Source: Paramecium tetraurelia
Lineage: Eukaryota; Ciliophora; Oligohymenophorea; Peniculida; Parameciidae
DNA length: 64,000 nucleotides
NCBI RefSeq assembly: GCF_000165425.1
Contig: NW_001799024.1
Location: 151,327-215,326, forward strand
Direction of reading: 5' to 3'
This document shows positions 50,201 to 62,200 of the stretch, one piece after another (position 1 is the first letter of the stretch; each line of letters starts with the position of its first letter). The notes beneath the pieces are model-generated. The model ran no database searches. It saw only the letters and a program-made list of their open reading frames with translations, and was not told the DNA's origin. The translations under genes were made by a program, and so were the position numbers.

Positions 50201-53200
50201 AGGTTGCAGTTATTAAAGTATATTTATCAGATGATCTCAGTAAAATAATTATTCATTTTGATTTCCTTTTAAATTCAAAATAATTTAATTCATAATTTGA
50301 ATTAAATAAATGTTTGTAATTATTTGAATTAGAATCTGTCTAAAGTTTTGGGTTAAATTGTTAATGCTTTCTTGATCCAGATGATAATCATCAATTATTA
50401 ATATCTTTAGGAGAAAACTCAAAAATAAATGTAGGTGATGAATTACTATTTCTAAGTAATTCTTTATCTCATGTTAATTGTGAAACTACTTTAAATAAGT
50501 TTATTTTTCCAAAATTATAATTGCCATTAAACCCATTGGCTCCATAAATTGAGTATAATGTACCTTTATATAAATTGAATCCTTATACAGAAAACTCAGT
50601 TTATTTGAAATCAATAAAAAACTATGGATTTAGAAAATTAACTAATATCAACTGGACTGTTTAAGCAGAAACAAGCCAAATTACAGTATCCTTGAGCGAT
50701 TTCATTACATAAATCAATTTACTTTAGGAATAAAATTTACTTATACCCAAACTTACATTACCTGGTGATGAAATTCTCAAATTTAAGATCTAATATGAAA
50801 ATTTCATTAATATTCATTCATAATCAGAATTTACAATATAAACTCATTCAGGAAGCCTTCCATATATTGAAATAACTGCAAAACCTTAATATTTCGTATA
50901 TGAGACGATTACTATAAGTTTATCTGCTAACACTTTATATTAATCAAATTAAAGTGATAGTTCTAAATATTTAATTGAAATTAGTGAAATTGATAGATAT
51001 CCTAAAAAGTCATCGTCTTCACAATTAAATAAATCCATGTAATCTAATCCTTTTGAAAAAATTTAAGCTAGCATTCTAAAATATACATTAAGTCCTAATA
51101 CAACTTATACGTTCTAAGTTAATGCAACAAATTTAAATACAAATAAGGCTCAATAATAAAATTTGAGTATCTAAATCCCATATGCTGGATTAATATGCAA
51201 ATTTAATAACAAAGAAATCTAGAGTATTAGAAAGGATCTCAATTTATAGATATAATGCAGAGATTTAGACACAATATATGATTGGAATACTGATCCAGAT
51301 TTGTATGTCCAAGTAGCCTGTAAGGATTTAACTTTAAATAGCACTTGCATAAATTAATTAAAATAATTAATTAATGTCAATGTTACAGATACATTTTAAT
51401 TTATTAAGAAGAATTCAATTTCTTCCTTAACTGTGTAGGAATGGTCAGTCATAGTAACCAAATTTGACTAAATTTACAAATTTACATAAATTATCGTTTT
51501 TCTTGAGGATGATTTCCCTGTTTTAGATTTAGATTTCAATTAGGGTTATTTAATGAGACAAGTTAATAATTATGAATAGCTGAATTTTACATTTCTAATC
51601 CCATTCAATTAAAAATCTTAGTTATTAGATCTATCAATTGCACTTATATATAACTATCAGATAATAGCAATACTGTAACCTAAATATCTTTCTCATTAAT
51701 TTAAGTTATTTAATAGTCTAGAAGAGTTAAAATTGGGGAATAACATTAATCTTAAATTTACAGCATAATATACAAACAATATCATGCCTAGTCTAAATAC
51801 CATAAAACTGACTATTAATTAACCTCCTATCTGTTCAAAATTAACTATTACTCGTTCTAATGATTAAGCACTTTCAAATATGATGGTTACTACTTCTTGT
51901 TAATACTCAGATGATTCTCCTTATAAAGTACGAACTTAGAGTATTTTTGAGAGAATAAGATTTAACAGATTTTTTGAAAGGTTCATCTGATAATTCCTTA
52001 ATTCTTTATCCTTATTAGTCATAAACTCAATTTTAGATTTAAATTTCTTCTTCAGTGGATTCTTCAAAAATTGGACTTTTATTATAAGTGCTTGATTAAG
52101 GAGGATCAATAACTCCTATTTATGAGTTAATTACTTCAACCCCTGCAAAAATTAATTGTTCCTAAATATAATTTACAAATTTGAAATTGCAAAACAAGAT
52201 TTCTTTGTTATTTGAAGCAATGAATTAAAAATGTAATGAGTTACATAATTAAATTTATCTTGATTTGCTTTACTAATAAATTTTGCCAGATTAAAACGAT
52301 AACATCCTAAAATTTTAAGCTATAAAATTATATAGGTAGTTTTTAATATAGTTTGGATAGACCAAACCTAAGAATCGATTATTATTTGAATCAAATTAAA
52401 AAGGATGTTATGATAAAAATTCAAGTCGTTTCTTTATTACATAAAATCAGGATGATCCTAATTCTAATTCAACAACGAAGATAGAAGAGTTACAAGATAA
52501 TGTTAAGAAATTAGATTCATCATTTAAATATTTTAGTGGAATGAAAAAGTAAAGTGAAGAGGGGCTCAATCAAAATAATTATGTTTGGAATCAAGAACTT
52601 TTCTAATAACTATAAAACTTTTAAGGAGGTTTAACCAATCTATTATACTTTGTTGATGAATTGTATTCTAACTTTTTATCAGCCAATACAACAAATACAA
52701 CAATTTACTCAAGCATTGTTGAATTGTTAAAGTATAAAAGTTCTATTACAGATGAAATATAGAATAATATTGTTGTTAATGACTAACCATTATATATTGA
52801 GGGTAAAGATATGATTTCTTAATTAAAAAAAAGAACAAAAAAGATGTTCAATTAATAATTTAATATTGAACCAGCAATTGAAGACTACATAATAGATCTT
52901 ATTCAATATGAATCTACAAATCTTTCAATAAATCCATTAATATTCAGTCCAGACTAAGATAAAATGCTTTAATAACATTTTAACGACAAAACTATGCAAA
53001 TATTGTCAGATAATTATTACTTAATAAAATTATTCAATGTTATTAAAAACAGATATATAACTTATGAAAATATTTCATCTTACTTTGGCACTAAATTTGG
53101 AACATATGAGATCTGTTCTAATTAATCATAAAAAATTAAAGAATATGAGATATTGTGTATTTCAAGAACAGTCTCTGGAGGATTCCATAAATGTAATTTA

Positions 53201-54140
53201 AATAAAGTAGAAAACAATGAAACTATTGAATTAACTTGTGAATGCAAGAGTTTGGGGGAAATATTTTTAATTTCTTCTACAAATTTTAGTTTTGTAGATG
53301 TATTTAATAATAGCACAGAAGAAGCTGGTTTTGATATCACTTCATTCTAAGATGATTTCTTTATTTTAATTATTTGTACAAGCTCCTTGACTATGATACT
53401 ATTCGGAATTTATATTTTTTAATTAATCAGGGACTTGAGAGATAATTCAGATGATGAAATATTATAAGAAGTTTGTAGTGTGTAGGTAGATATAAATAAA
53501 ATGATGTACAAAGGAAGTTCTACACTTTTCAAATAAAAATTCAAAGTATATTTTAAATTTAATTATTAGGATATTCATCAAGTCATCTCACTTGCTAATT
53601 ATAAAGATTAATAAATTAAATTCAGTTATAGAATTTTGGAAGTCATATCCTAAATTAATTTATTGTTAACTTTTAATATTGTAGAGTTTTACTTCTAAAG
53701 TCTTAACATACCCCTGATATTTGCTTTTATGATCGTTAACCCTATTATTGTTTTTATTCTGAGAATAATCTATAAAATTATTGAAACAATATACAGATTC
53801 AGAAATATTCCTGCAATTATTAGTTCGTTCATTCTAATCATATTATTGATATTGCCGAATATTGTCCTCTTTATTATTCACAAAACCAGGTAATTATCCA
53901 TTATATTTTAGATTGGAGGCTTAATCAGAAATATATATAATGGTTATTATCTTCTTAGTGAATATTGTAATTTAATAAACTGTGATTGAAGCGATTTCAA
54001 TATTCGGAAGAATTTCAATTTATAGATTAATAGCCTCGAGCCTCAAATAAATGGAACTTAACCCATTATTTCATTTGATGCATTTTTTTGTTATGCACAG
54101 CAGTCTAGAAGATATTTTCGACGAGTTCCTAAAAATTTGA
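44275..54140 (+). CDS. Giant cysteine-rich receptor-like protein 2, full length with frame breaks
   Basis: The only copy whose 3' end is visible. Signal peptide MIVAFYFVSIIMKVFGWR, then the same N-terminal domain, furin-like modules, REJ-like region and GPS-like motif (~53100-53280) as copy 1. The C-terminal part after 53700 has hydrophobic segments (FAFMIVNPIIVFILRIIY; SSFILIILLILPNIVLFII; IMVIIFLVNIVIQQTV) and ends SSLEDIFDEFLKI at TGA 54138-54140. It is therefore a multi-pass protein. Single-base differences from the other copies shift the frame near 45970, 47382, 48288, 48708 and 51926. These are mostly in A or T runs and could be assembly errors or true decay. N-terminally it is closer to copy 3 than to copy 1. 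Confidence 0.68.
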
Positions 54141-54636
54141 AATGATATTTTGAATTAAATAAAGATTAAAATTTTATAATTATTTTTAAAATTTCATAAT
54201 GTATTCTAAATAAATAGTATTAAATTATCTAATTTATAAAATTCAATAATTGTTTACATAAGACATAAATATATGTCTAGAGTTAAAACCTATTTAATTA
54301 AGTTTCATTGTAACTCTGATTTATTATATTATTTATTCTCAATTGCATTCAAATTTTAACTCTATAATCCAAGATTTTAGTCATTTTGATAAAAGTCATC
54401 ACAAGAACAATATAATTGATAGAAACGATAGTAAATTTATAATAATTACAAAGAATTAAAGAATCACTTAGTATTGAAAGCAAAATTATTATTAACTAAA
54501 CAAAGAGAATTTGAAATATATTCATCCTTTCAGTAAATGGAAGGATTAAGATAATTGAATAGTATATATATGTTAAATGAAGTTGCTGGTTTTACATATC
54601 TAGTTGAAATAAATAATTGATAATGTATTTGATATA
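54141..54636. other. Spacer after giant gene 2
   Basis: About 500 bp of AT-rich DNA between two convergent stops. No gene or motif is seen. Confidence 0.5.
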
Positions 54637-55644
54637 TCAGGTTTTTCCGAAAATAATCATTAAAATTTCGAGTATTCTCAAAAACAAGATAACAATATCA
54701 ACGTATAATAACATGGCTGCAATAATATAATCATCAATTGTTAAATAATTAGACTAAGTTTGAATTATAATATTACATGATTGCCAATAATAAGTTAAGT
54801 ATCAAAGATGATATAGCCTCCATATATGATGATGCATAGGGTACATATGAATAAATGGAACCAAATATTGCGAACGAATAAGCCAATAATGCACATAATC
54901 AAAACACTCATACTTAAAACAAAGCAGAAATGTCCTTGAATAATAAATGAAGTAATCAACCTGCAGCTGAATAATCTGTTTTTGTACGCCATGCATATAT
55001 TGTGAGCATAATAGTAATTGCCACTGTGATTGATGCAGCAATAATGACTAATTGAACTATATAATATTTGAATTCAGAATTTACCTCCATTTGATAATAA
55101 TTCAAAGCAAATGATGCAAGGTGCAGCCACAACAGTACTAAAGCATAGAGTAAAAATAGTAAGTAATATGTAATTGAGAGGCACCTATAAGATATTATAT
55201 ATTTCATACTTTTCTCGCCACTTTTCTGCAACAAAAGATAGCAACTTCAATGACTAAGGCAATTACAAAGCAAAATATAGTTAATGGTGTGTATTGAATT
55301 GTTGATGTATTGATGATGGCATTTCTCACATTTTGGAAATAATAAGATGCCAAAATTAACAGAAACGTGATTGAAAGTTAAAAACTCATAATGGCATAAA
55401 CTTTCACAATGAATCCAGCTCTAATATCGGAATCTGCAGAGCTTACTAAACCTGAACATTCAGAATCATTTACTGCCATAGGATTATTAAATGCAGCATG
55501 ATTAACATTTCCAATTTGATAGGCAAGTTGTTATGGCTATTTACTATTTTAATTAAAAGGATCTTATTAATTAGGAGTTTATTAATTGTATTGAAGTTAT
55601 TGATTTGGATCATCAGAGTAATACCTATTATTGTTGTTATTCAT
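54637..55644 (-). CDS. TMBIM/Lifeguard (Bax inhibitor-1 family) membrane protein, 301 aa
   Basis: ATG at 55644, four introns (25, 28, 26 and 23 nt), TGA at 54637; exactly 302 codons. A glutamine/asparagine-rich cytoplasmic N-terminus (MNNNNNRYYSDDPNQQLQY) leads to IRAGFIVKVYAIMSFQLSIT, the typical first helix of Lifeguard proteins. Six or seven hydrophobic helices follow. The family signature GGYIIFDTQLIIGNH and the C-terminal helix IDDYIIAAMLLYVDIVILFL are present. Members sit in ER or Golgi membranes and affect calcium leak and stress survival in other eukaryotes. It is found only in unit 2, where it takes the place of most of the type I membrane gene of unit 1. Confidence 0.85.
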
Positions 55645-55690
55645 GTAATTTATTAATATAATAATGATATAAATAACATAACATACGAAT

Positions 55691-55834
55691 TCAATTGATT
55701 TATTTCTATTGTAAATGATGAATTGCATCATTGATCATATTACTCATTTTTCTATTCTAAAGTGTTACTTTACCTAATTATCCAAGTTGTCTTTCCATTT
55801 TATCAACATTCTTATCCTTATCTTCATTACTCAT
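55691..55834 (-). CDS. Possible small protein, 47 aa
   Basis: ATG at 55834 to TGA at 55691, reading MSNEDKDKNVDKMERQLGQL and on as a charged helix. It lies just upstream of the TMBIM start on the same strand, so it may be a separate small gene, an upstream open frame, or an exon I cannot connect. Weak. Confidence 0.3.
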
Positions 55835-55864
55835 AGAATAATATTTAATTCATAATCTCATTTA

Positions 55865-56440
55865 ATACTTAATATCCTCATGAATTCCAGCATAAAGTTT
55901 AAGGGAATACTCAATTTACATATCCTTTTCAAAATTAAGAGATAGACAAGATTATTAATTCTATTTTCTTTCTATTAATTAATTTAATTTAGTTTATATC
56001 GGAGCAGCAATCCTGTAACTGTAAACTATTTTTATTGAATTGTAAGCCTGCATTCAAATTCTTTTTATTAATGATTCTATAAATGAAAATTTAAATTAGT
56101 TTAATAGACTGTGAAAATATTTATTAGGATTTTAGAATTCATACATTTCAAATATTTAACAAATTAAAATTATTCATTGACTTTTAAAGTACACCAAATA
56201 TTTAAGCATGGATTGAGAAATCATATGAAATTATAAATTTATAATAAAATATCCCTTGTTCTAAAATTACACTAAATTCATTCTAATTAATTATAACAAT
56301 TATTGACATTAGCTTTCAATAAGAGGATAAAAAAACTTTAATTAAGTTGTTTATTTTCTTATGAAAAGTGAGTAAATAGTAAATCAAATTTTGATGTCAT
56401 TAAAATTTTTGCTAACATTTCAAAAATTTATGGATGAGTT
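55865..56440 (+). pseudogene. 3' remnant of the type I membrane protein gene
   Basis: Related to 39945-40840 of unit 1 (for example GAATTCCAGCATAAAGTTTA, TTAAGAGATAGACAAG, AACTGTAAACTATTTTTATT). Deletions and frame breaks occur throughout, including loss of the membrane helix. No upstream part exists. It shows that unit 2 once carried the gene. Confidence 0.75.
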
Positions 56441-56865
56441 ATAAATATATAAGTGTATTATAAGATATTAAAAAAATAAATACAGATATTTATTATAAAA
56501 ACTAATCCTATGGGAATGGATGCTATATAAATAATGAAGAATTCATCATTAGTAAGTTCCAACAAAGTTTCTATTTGGCCAACATTCATTAATAGTTTTT
56601 TGCAACCAAATGCTACAATTATTATACTGATATTTGTTGCTTTAATTCAAGAGTTTGAATAAATCTAGGTCAGATTTGGCTACTATAATAGTTTAATTCC
56701 GTAATAGGGCTTTGTGTTTTTTTTTAAATATTTTCTTGTTGAAGCAAAAAATAAAAAATGAAAATTTAAATTGTTAGCCAGATTATATCAGTATTACCGA
56801 TGTATAATCAATTTGACTTTGCGTTTTCTAGTAAATCAACAAGTCTTTTTCGAATTAGTATATAA

Positions 56866-57310
56866 AATGTAAAACTTACAAACTAAATACAGCAAAATTA
56901 CATTCCAAAGCTTTGCGATAAGATTGGCAATTTTAAACCAGACCATAAACCTATCTTAAATCAAATATCTTGTCTTTACTCTAATGCTGTCAATTATAGA
57001 GACTGCAAGAAATAATATCACGGTCTCATTGGTCCCATTAATGTTTATATCGACAAGAAATTGCCACCTGTAGCTAAAACTAGTTACACTCAAAATTTTA
57101 TCACAAAAAAATATGAAAAACAAGATCCTATCATCCAAAAATAATTGTACTCCATATCTCACTATCTCTAGAGATCCATTCCAGAATCCTCAAAAACCTT
57201 GATTCGAGATACTACACAAAATTCTATTTTGGTTACCCGAAAAGATAATACATCCACTAAACATTTAGTTTATAGAAAAAGAAACAATCCCATCAACGCT
57301 TTAAATGGGT
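56866..57310 (+). pseudogene. SAXO fragment in unit 3
   Basis: Matches the intact gene from about 24635 onward (after the intron region), with a number of substitutions; the 5' two thirds are missing. The piece keeps an open frame through YYTKFYFGYPKRQYIHQ, which suggests the original C-terminal reading of the family, but there is no start. Confidence 0.65.
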
Positions 57311-57429
57311 CTTAAATTCTTATTCAAAATTAGTAATTTTTAGTCTATCTTATAAGTGTAGTATTCTAAATTTATTGAATTGTTAAATAAATCATCTATA
57401 TAAGGCAACTCTTTCCCAAACTTCATCCT

Positions 57430-57790
57430 CAAGAGCACAATTTGATTAATTAAATTTAAATGTGGAGATATTCATTAGTATTTTATGTTCTATTTCAGAA
57501 TTAATCTTATTAGTTCTTATCAGATTTATTTAAGGTCCATTTGCATCTATTTTGAGGATGGCAAACTATTGTTTTCACTTTTTTGTTTAAAATGTTACAT
57601 GCATCAATTTTGTTTATTGCACTGCATTAATTGTTATTTTCTTCTTGTCGAAATAAGTTCTCCCAATATTCGTTTCGCTTTTTCACTCTTCAAAGAATCC
57701 AATTATACAATTTACAAGTGTTTTCTCATAGTTTACTAAATTTAACTCCAAATAAACTCGAATTTTATTGTCCATTTTATCGATTCTCTA
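57430..57790 (-). pseudogene. Coiled-coil gene fragment in unit 3
   Basis: Matches the middle and C-terminal coding parts of 25240-25933. The first ~60 codons, including the start, are deleted (the match breaks off at TATCGATTCTCTATTC). No open frame of useful length remains. Confidence 0.6.
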
Positions 57791-59291
57791 TTCAACTTAA
57801 TCGAAACAATATGTATAATAAATTATATATATTAAATTATGGTAAGTCAATAATCAGAATGATGAGGAGTTAGTCGGATTAATAAATTAATAATAATTTT
57901 TTAAGTCATAAAAATTATATCTGATGCCCTTTGCTTAGAGGTGGGGTCCTTAGTATTGATTTCAGGAATTTAAATGAAGTATGAGAAGTAAGGTTTTTAA
58001 ATTTTATACATTAATTAGAAGGATGTTTCATTGGATTTAATAAGTTTAACTTTAACTTTAGACATTCCTACCTTAAAAAAACTAATTGTAGGTCTGTCTT
58101 ATGAAGTTTATTTTTGATTAAATTAGAAAAAAAAGTATTAAATGAAGGTGGATTCTCAATCATTTTTCGAAACCCAAATTAAGAAATATTTTGGTTTATA
58201 ATTAATTTTAAAATAGCACTAATAAAATTAAATTTTAAAAAAATATTTGAATAAATTTGGCACTTTAAATAATTATTAAAATATAACACAATTATTGTAT
58301 TGGAATTAGTATTTTTAATAATTAGCTGCCTATAGTAGTTGTTGTTATCAACATCCTAATAAACCCACAAGTAAAATTGTTAATTAAATTTTTAGCAGAT
58401 AATTTAATTTGAACAGTCATATATTATGTATCAATTTAGCTCTAATGAAGATCATTCACTTTGAGATAATAGATGAAGCAATAAAATGTAATCTTTATTT
58501 TCAAAAATAAAATTATAGCAAATCAGAGAAAGCACCTGTTTTATTAATATATAAGATTAAATGCAATAAACTAATGAGGTTTTTGAAGTAAAGAACATAC
58601 AGGTATTTTTCTCAATATGATGAAATGGCTCATAAAAAATTATTTTATATATCAACTCAAATATATAAAGAATTTCTAATTATAGATAGAGAAATTAACA
58701 ATTCTTAAAGTTAGAAATAATAAGCAGAAATCAATTAAAAGTTCAATTATAAAATAGCCCATAATAATAATTATTATAATATATATAAATAATTAATAAT
58801 AAATTGAATAGTCCATCCTCGATTTAGGCAATCTGATACTTTGTGACTTAATTTAGATAAAGTAATAAGGATACACTAATTGCAGACATCAGCAGTTTAT
58901 TAAAGATCAAATGATGATATATTAATTTTAGAATATATATTTAATACTACCTTTTAGTACTTCTGATTTTTTATATACTGTTGTAGATTTATCTTAATTT
59001 ATACATCTCTAGTGAATAAATGATAATCATTGTTTGAATTAGTTAATATGTTATCTAGTTTCCATTCACAAGCATCTCCTCCTTGAATTTCAAGGATATT
59101 AAGCGACTACTTTAAAATAGTGGATTAACGAACTACGAAATGCTTATTCAAACTAATAAACTAAGATCAAGTAAATAATTTAAATAATTATAATCTTAAA
59201 CTCAAGACTAAACACCGCTTTTAGTTTAATATTAAGATTTAATAGATAAGGAAAGTTTGTTGAATTTTTAAATCATATTAATAAAAAAGAA
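57791..59291. promoter_or_regulatory. Spacer upstream of giant gene 3
   Basis: Counterpart of the unit 1 and 2 spacers, about 1.5 kb, same landmarks, no gene. It should hold the promoter of giant gene 3. Confidence 0.4.
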
Positions 59292-62200
59292 ATGATTGTT
59301 GGTTTGTATTTTGTATCGATCATCGTGGGAGTCTTTGGGTGGAGAGAGTACTATCGGGAGTACCCTAATATTTATGGTTATTATACTTAAAAATGCCCAG
59401 AATTGCATGCATAAAAGGTTGGTATGCATCCACACTAATGCGTCTGTAATTTAAAGGGAGTAATTTTAGCTTATGCTTTGATTTGTAAGGGTGTGACAGA
59501 GATAATTATAAAAACGGAATTGAATGGGACTCAACATTTATGCCATCCCAAATTCCAACCATGGGGAGCTGGAACTCCAACAAGGGACAATACCACACTT
59601 CATTGTGGGTTCGATGGAGGTGATCAGTTAGTGATGGAAATGCTAGCAGATGGAAATTATCAATATTATTGCAAATGTAAATATCGGTTAGTATTAGATT
59701 AGCATTGACAGATGATAAAAATATACGATGCTTGATAACTGCTTCCCAATATGGCATTTATAGTTGCCAATTTTGCAAGCCTCCTTACTATGGACTAGAT
59801 TGTAAAAAAGTTCTCTGGTATTTTGATTACCGTTTTACAAATCCACCCCGATGTATAAATCAAATTTATTTAAGAATGCTTAGGAAATTGTTAGGAGTGT
59901 GAAGATAGTGTAAGTTGTTACAAATGTCTTCCTGGCAAAGCTAACGCAAATAACGATAAAATGTGCTCATTAGGTAGATCATAGTTTAAACTATTATTAT
60001 AGATTGTGCAGGATTTACAAATTGCTTTATAGCTTCTAATACATATTAATTTAGTAATGTTTGCACTCCGGGAACTGTACTTAGATAGGACCGTTGCGTT
60101 TGTATATTTTAAATAATAGTTTATAGAATGTCCTGATGGTTGTTTAACTTGTACTTAAGATTAATAGAACATGAATAAAAGGTCTTGTGATGTCTGTGAC
60201 TCTAATTATTTTAGATTATTATATAGTAGAAATGAACCTGACATGTACTATTGCTATCGAGCAAATAATTGTGATACTTCAAGATAATCATTGATTAGTC
60301 AAACAGTATTAAATACTGGAGAATATGTTTATAATATACGATGTTATTTATGCGATCCAGGACTTATTTATGTTGTTTCTAGTGAATAATGCCAAGGTAG
60401 AATTAATGAATATATTTCTTTAGCAATCTCTACAGTGAAATAAGGCTGTTTCTTTTTTGGTACTAATTAAGGAACTAATTGCGTAGCATGTTCACCATGG
60501 TATAGTTTACAATCGGATGGCACATGCAAACCAATGGCCTGCAATTAAGAATGCTTTACATGTTTAGATACAAATCCAGATTTTTGTACTACTTGTGATG
60601 GTTTTAATCATAAAATACCTGATAATAATGGTATTTGCATTTGTAAGCCAAATTATGGTCTTAAAGCTGATGAGTGTGTAAAGTGTTCTGAGGGTTATTG
60701 TTAAGAATGTGAAGTAGGAAATTTTTTTTTATGTACCTCATGTGCACCTGAGAAATATAGAATCTTAATTGATCAATAATGCGTTTGCCAACCTGGGTTT
60801 TGTTAACCTGCAGATGGAAGTGCGACGTGTATTTGTAAGCATTCTGAATAATAATTAAGTATGCGATAAGTCATGTGTAAATTGTTCTGGTCCAACAATT
60901 AATGATTGTACTTTATGTCCTGACGAAATGACTACAAATAGAATTCAGATTGGTAATTCGTGTCCTTGTAAAAAAGGTTACGCTGAATATGAAGTCAAAG
61001 ATGCTAAATGTGGAAGTATTTGTAGTTATATATTAAGAATGCCATCCAAGATGCAAATCATGTCTCTAAGCAGCTGACGAAACCTCAAATTAATATTGTC
61101 TAACTTGCATACCTGGATAAAATCGAATTCTTTCAGAGAATCTCAATTGTGATTGCAAAGACAACTATTCCGATTTTGATGGCACTTTAGATATATGCAT
61201 AAGTATTTTTATAATTATATTTAGTCTGTGATTATACCTGTGGAGTATGTAATGATTTTGGTCCTACACATTGTACCTCATGTTTAGAAAGCTCACATAG
61301 ATATTTAACAGGTTTAGGAGAATGTTTATGTAAAACATCATACTTTGATGATCAAATATAAAACACAGAGTGTTAAAGTATAATAGATATTAATCCTAGA
61401 ATGCCATTATTCATGTTTAAGATGCGCAAATAGCATAGAATAAAATACATGTGTAGAATGTCCTCCAACTAGAATGCCTAGTGATCCATTAGCCACTTAG
61501 TTCTAATGTATTTGTGAATTTTCAAACTTCTTTGACGATGGATTATTACCAACCTGTCTATAATGTGATGCCTCTTGTCTAACCTGCAATGGTCCTCTTT
61601 CATCTAACTGTCTATCTTGTGATTCAACATATAGAGAATTTTATTTATCATCTTGTCTATGTCCACCAGGATAATTTGATGTTGGATAATTGGAATGTGC
61701 AAGTAATTCTATTTTAAACATTATCAGAATGTCACTATTCTTGTTTTTAATGCTTTGATAATACAGCTGAAGGTTGCATAAATTGTTCAATTGATTTTCA
61801 TCTTAGAGTGTTAAAAGGAAATACTTGTAAATGTATTGATGGATATTATGATGAACCAGGATCATCTAAATGCAAAAGTAATTATTAACATTATTTTTAT
61901 AATAGAATGCTCATATAAATGTGAAACCTGTGAAGAGTAAGCTGAAAAATGTTTGAGTTGTCCTTTAAATTAATTACGTACTTTTGATTCCACTACAGGT
62001 TGTCTTTGTCCAGGAGAGTATTATGATTAACAAAATGTCATAATTTGTTAAAGTAATATAAAAATAAATTAAAGAATGTCATTTCAAATGCAAAAATTGT
62101 AGTGCCTAAACTGAAAGCTCATGCCTCTCATGCGATCCATTGTCATATAGAGAAATTAAACTTTAATAATGTAAATGCTAACCACATTATTTTGAAATGG

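Larger units (their letters stand above)
41272..56865. repeat. Tandem unit 2 (~15.6 kb)
   Basis: Second direct repeat: truncated SAXO copy, damaged coiled-coil copy, spacer, giant gene 2, then a TMBIM gene not present in unit 1, and a 3' remnant of the type I membrane gene. It is nearly identical to unit 1 from about 46400 to 53760 (unit 1: 29830-37230) and more divergent elsewhere. Confidence 0.85.
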
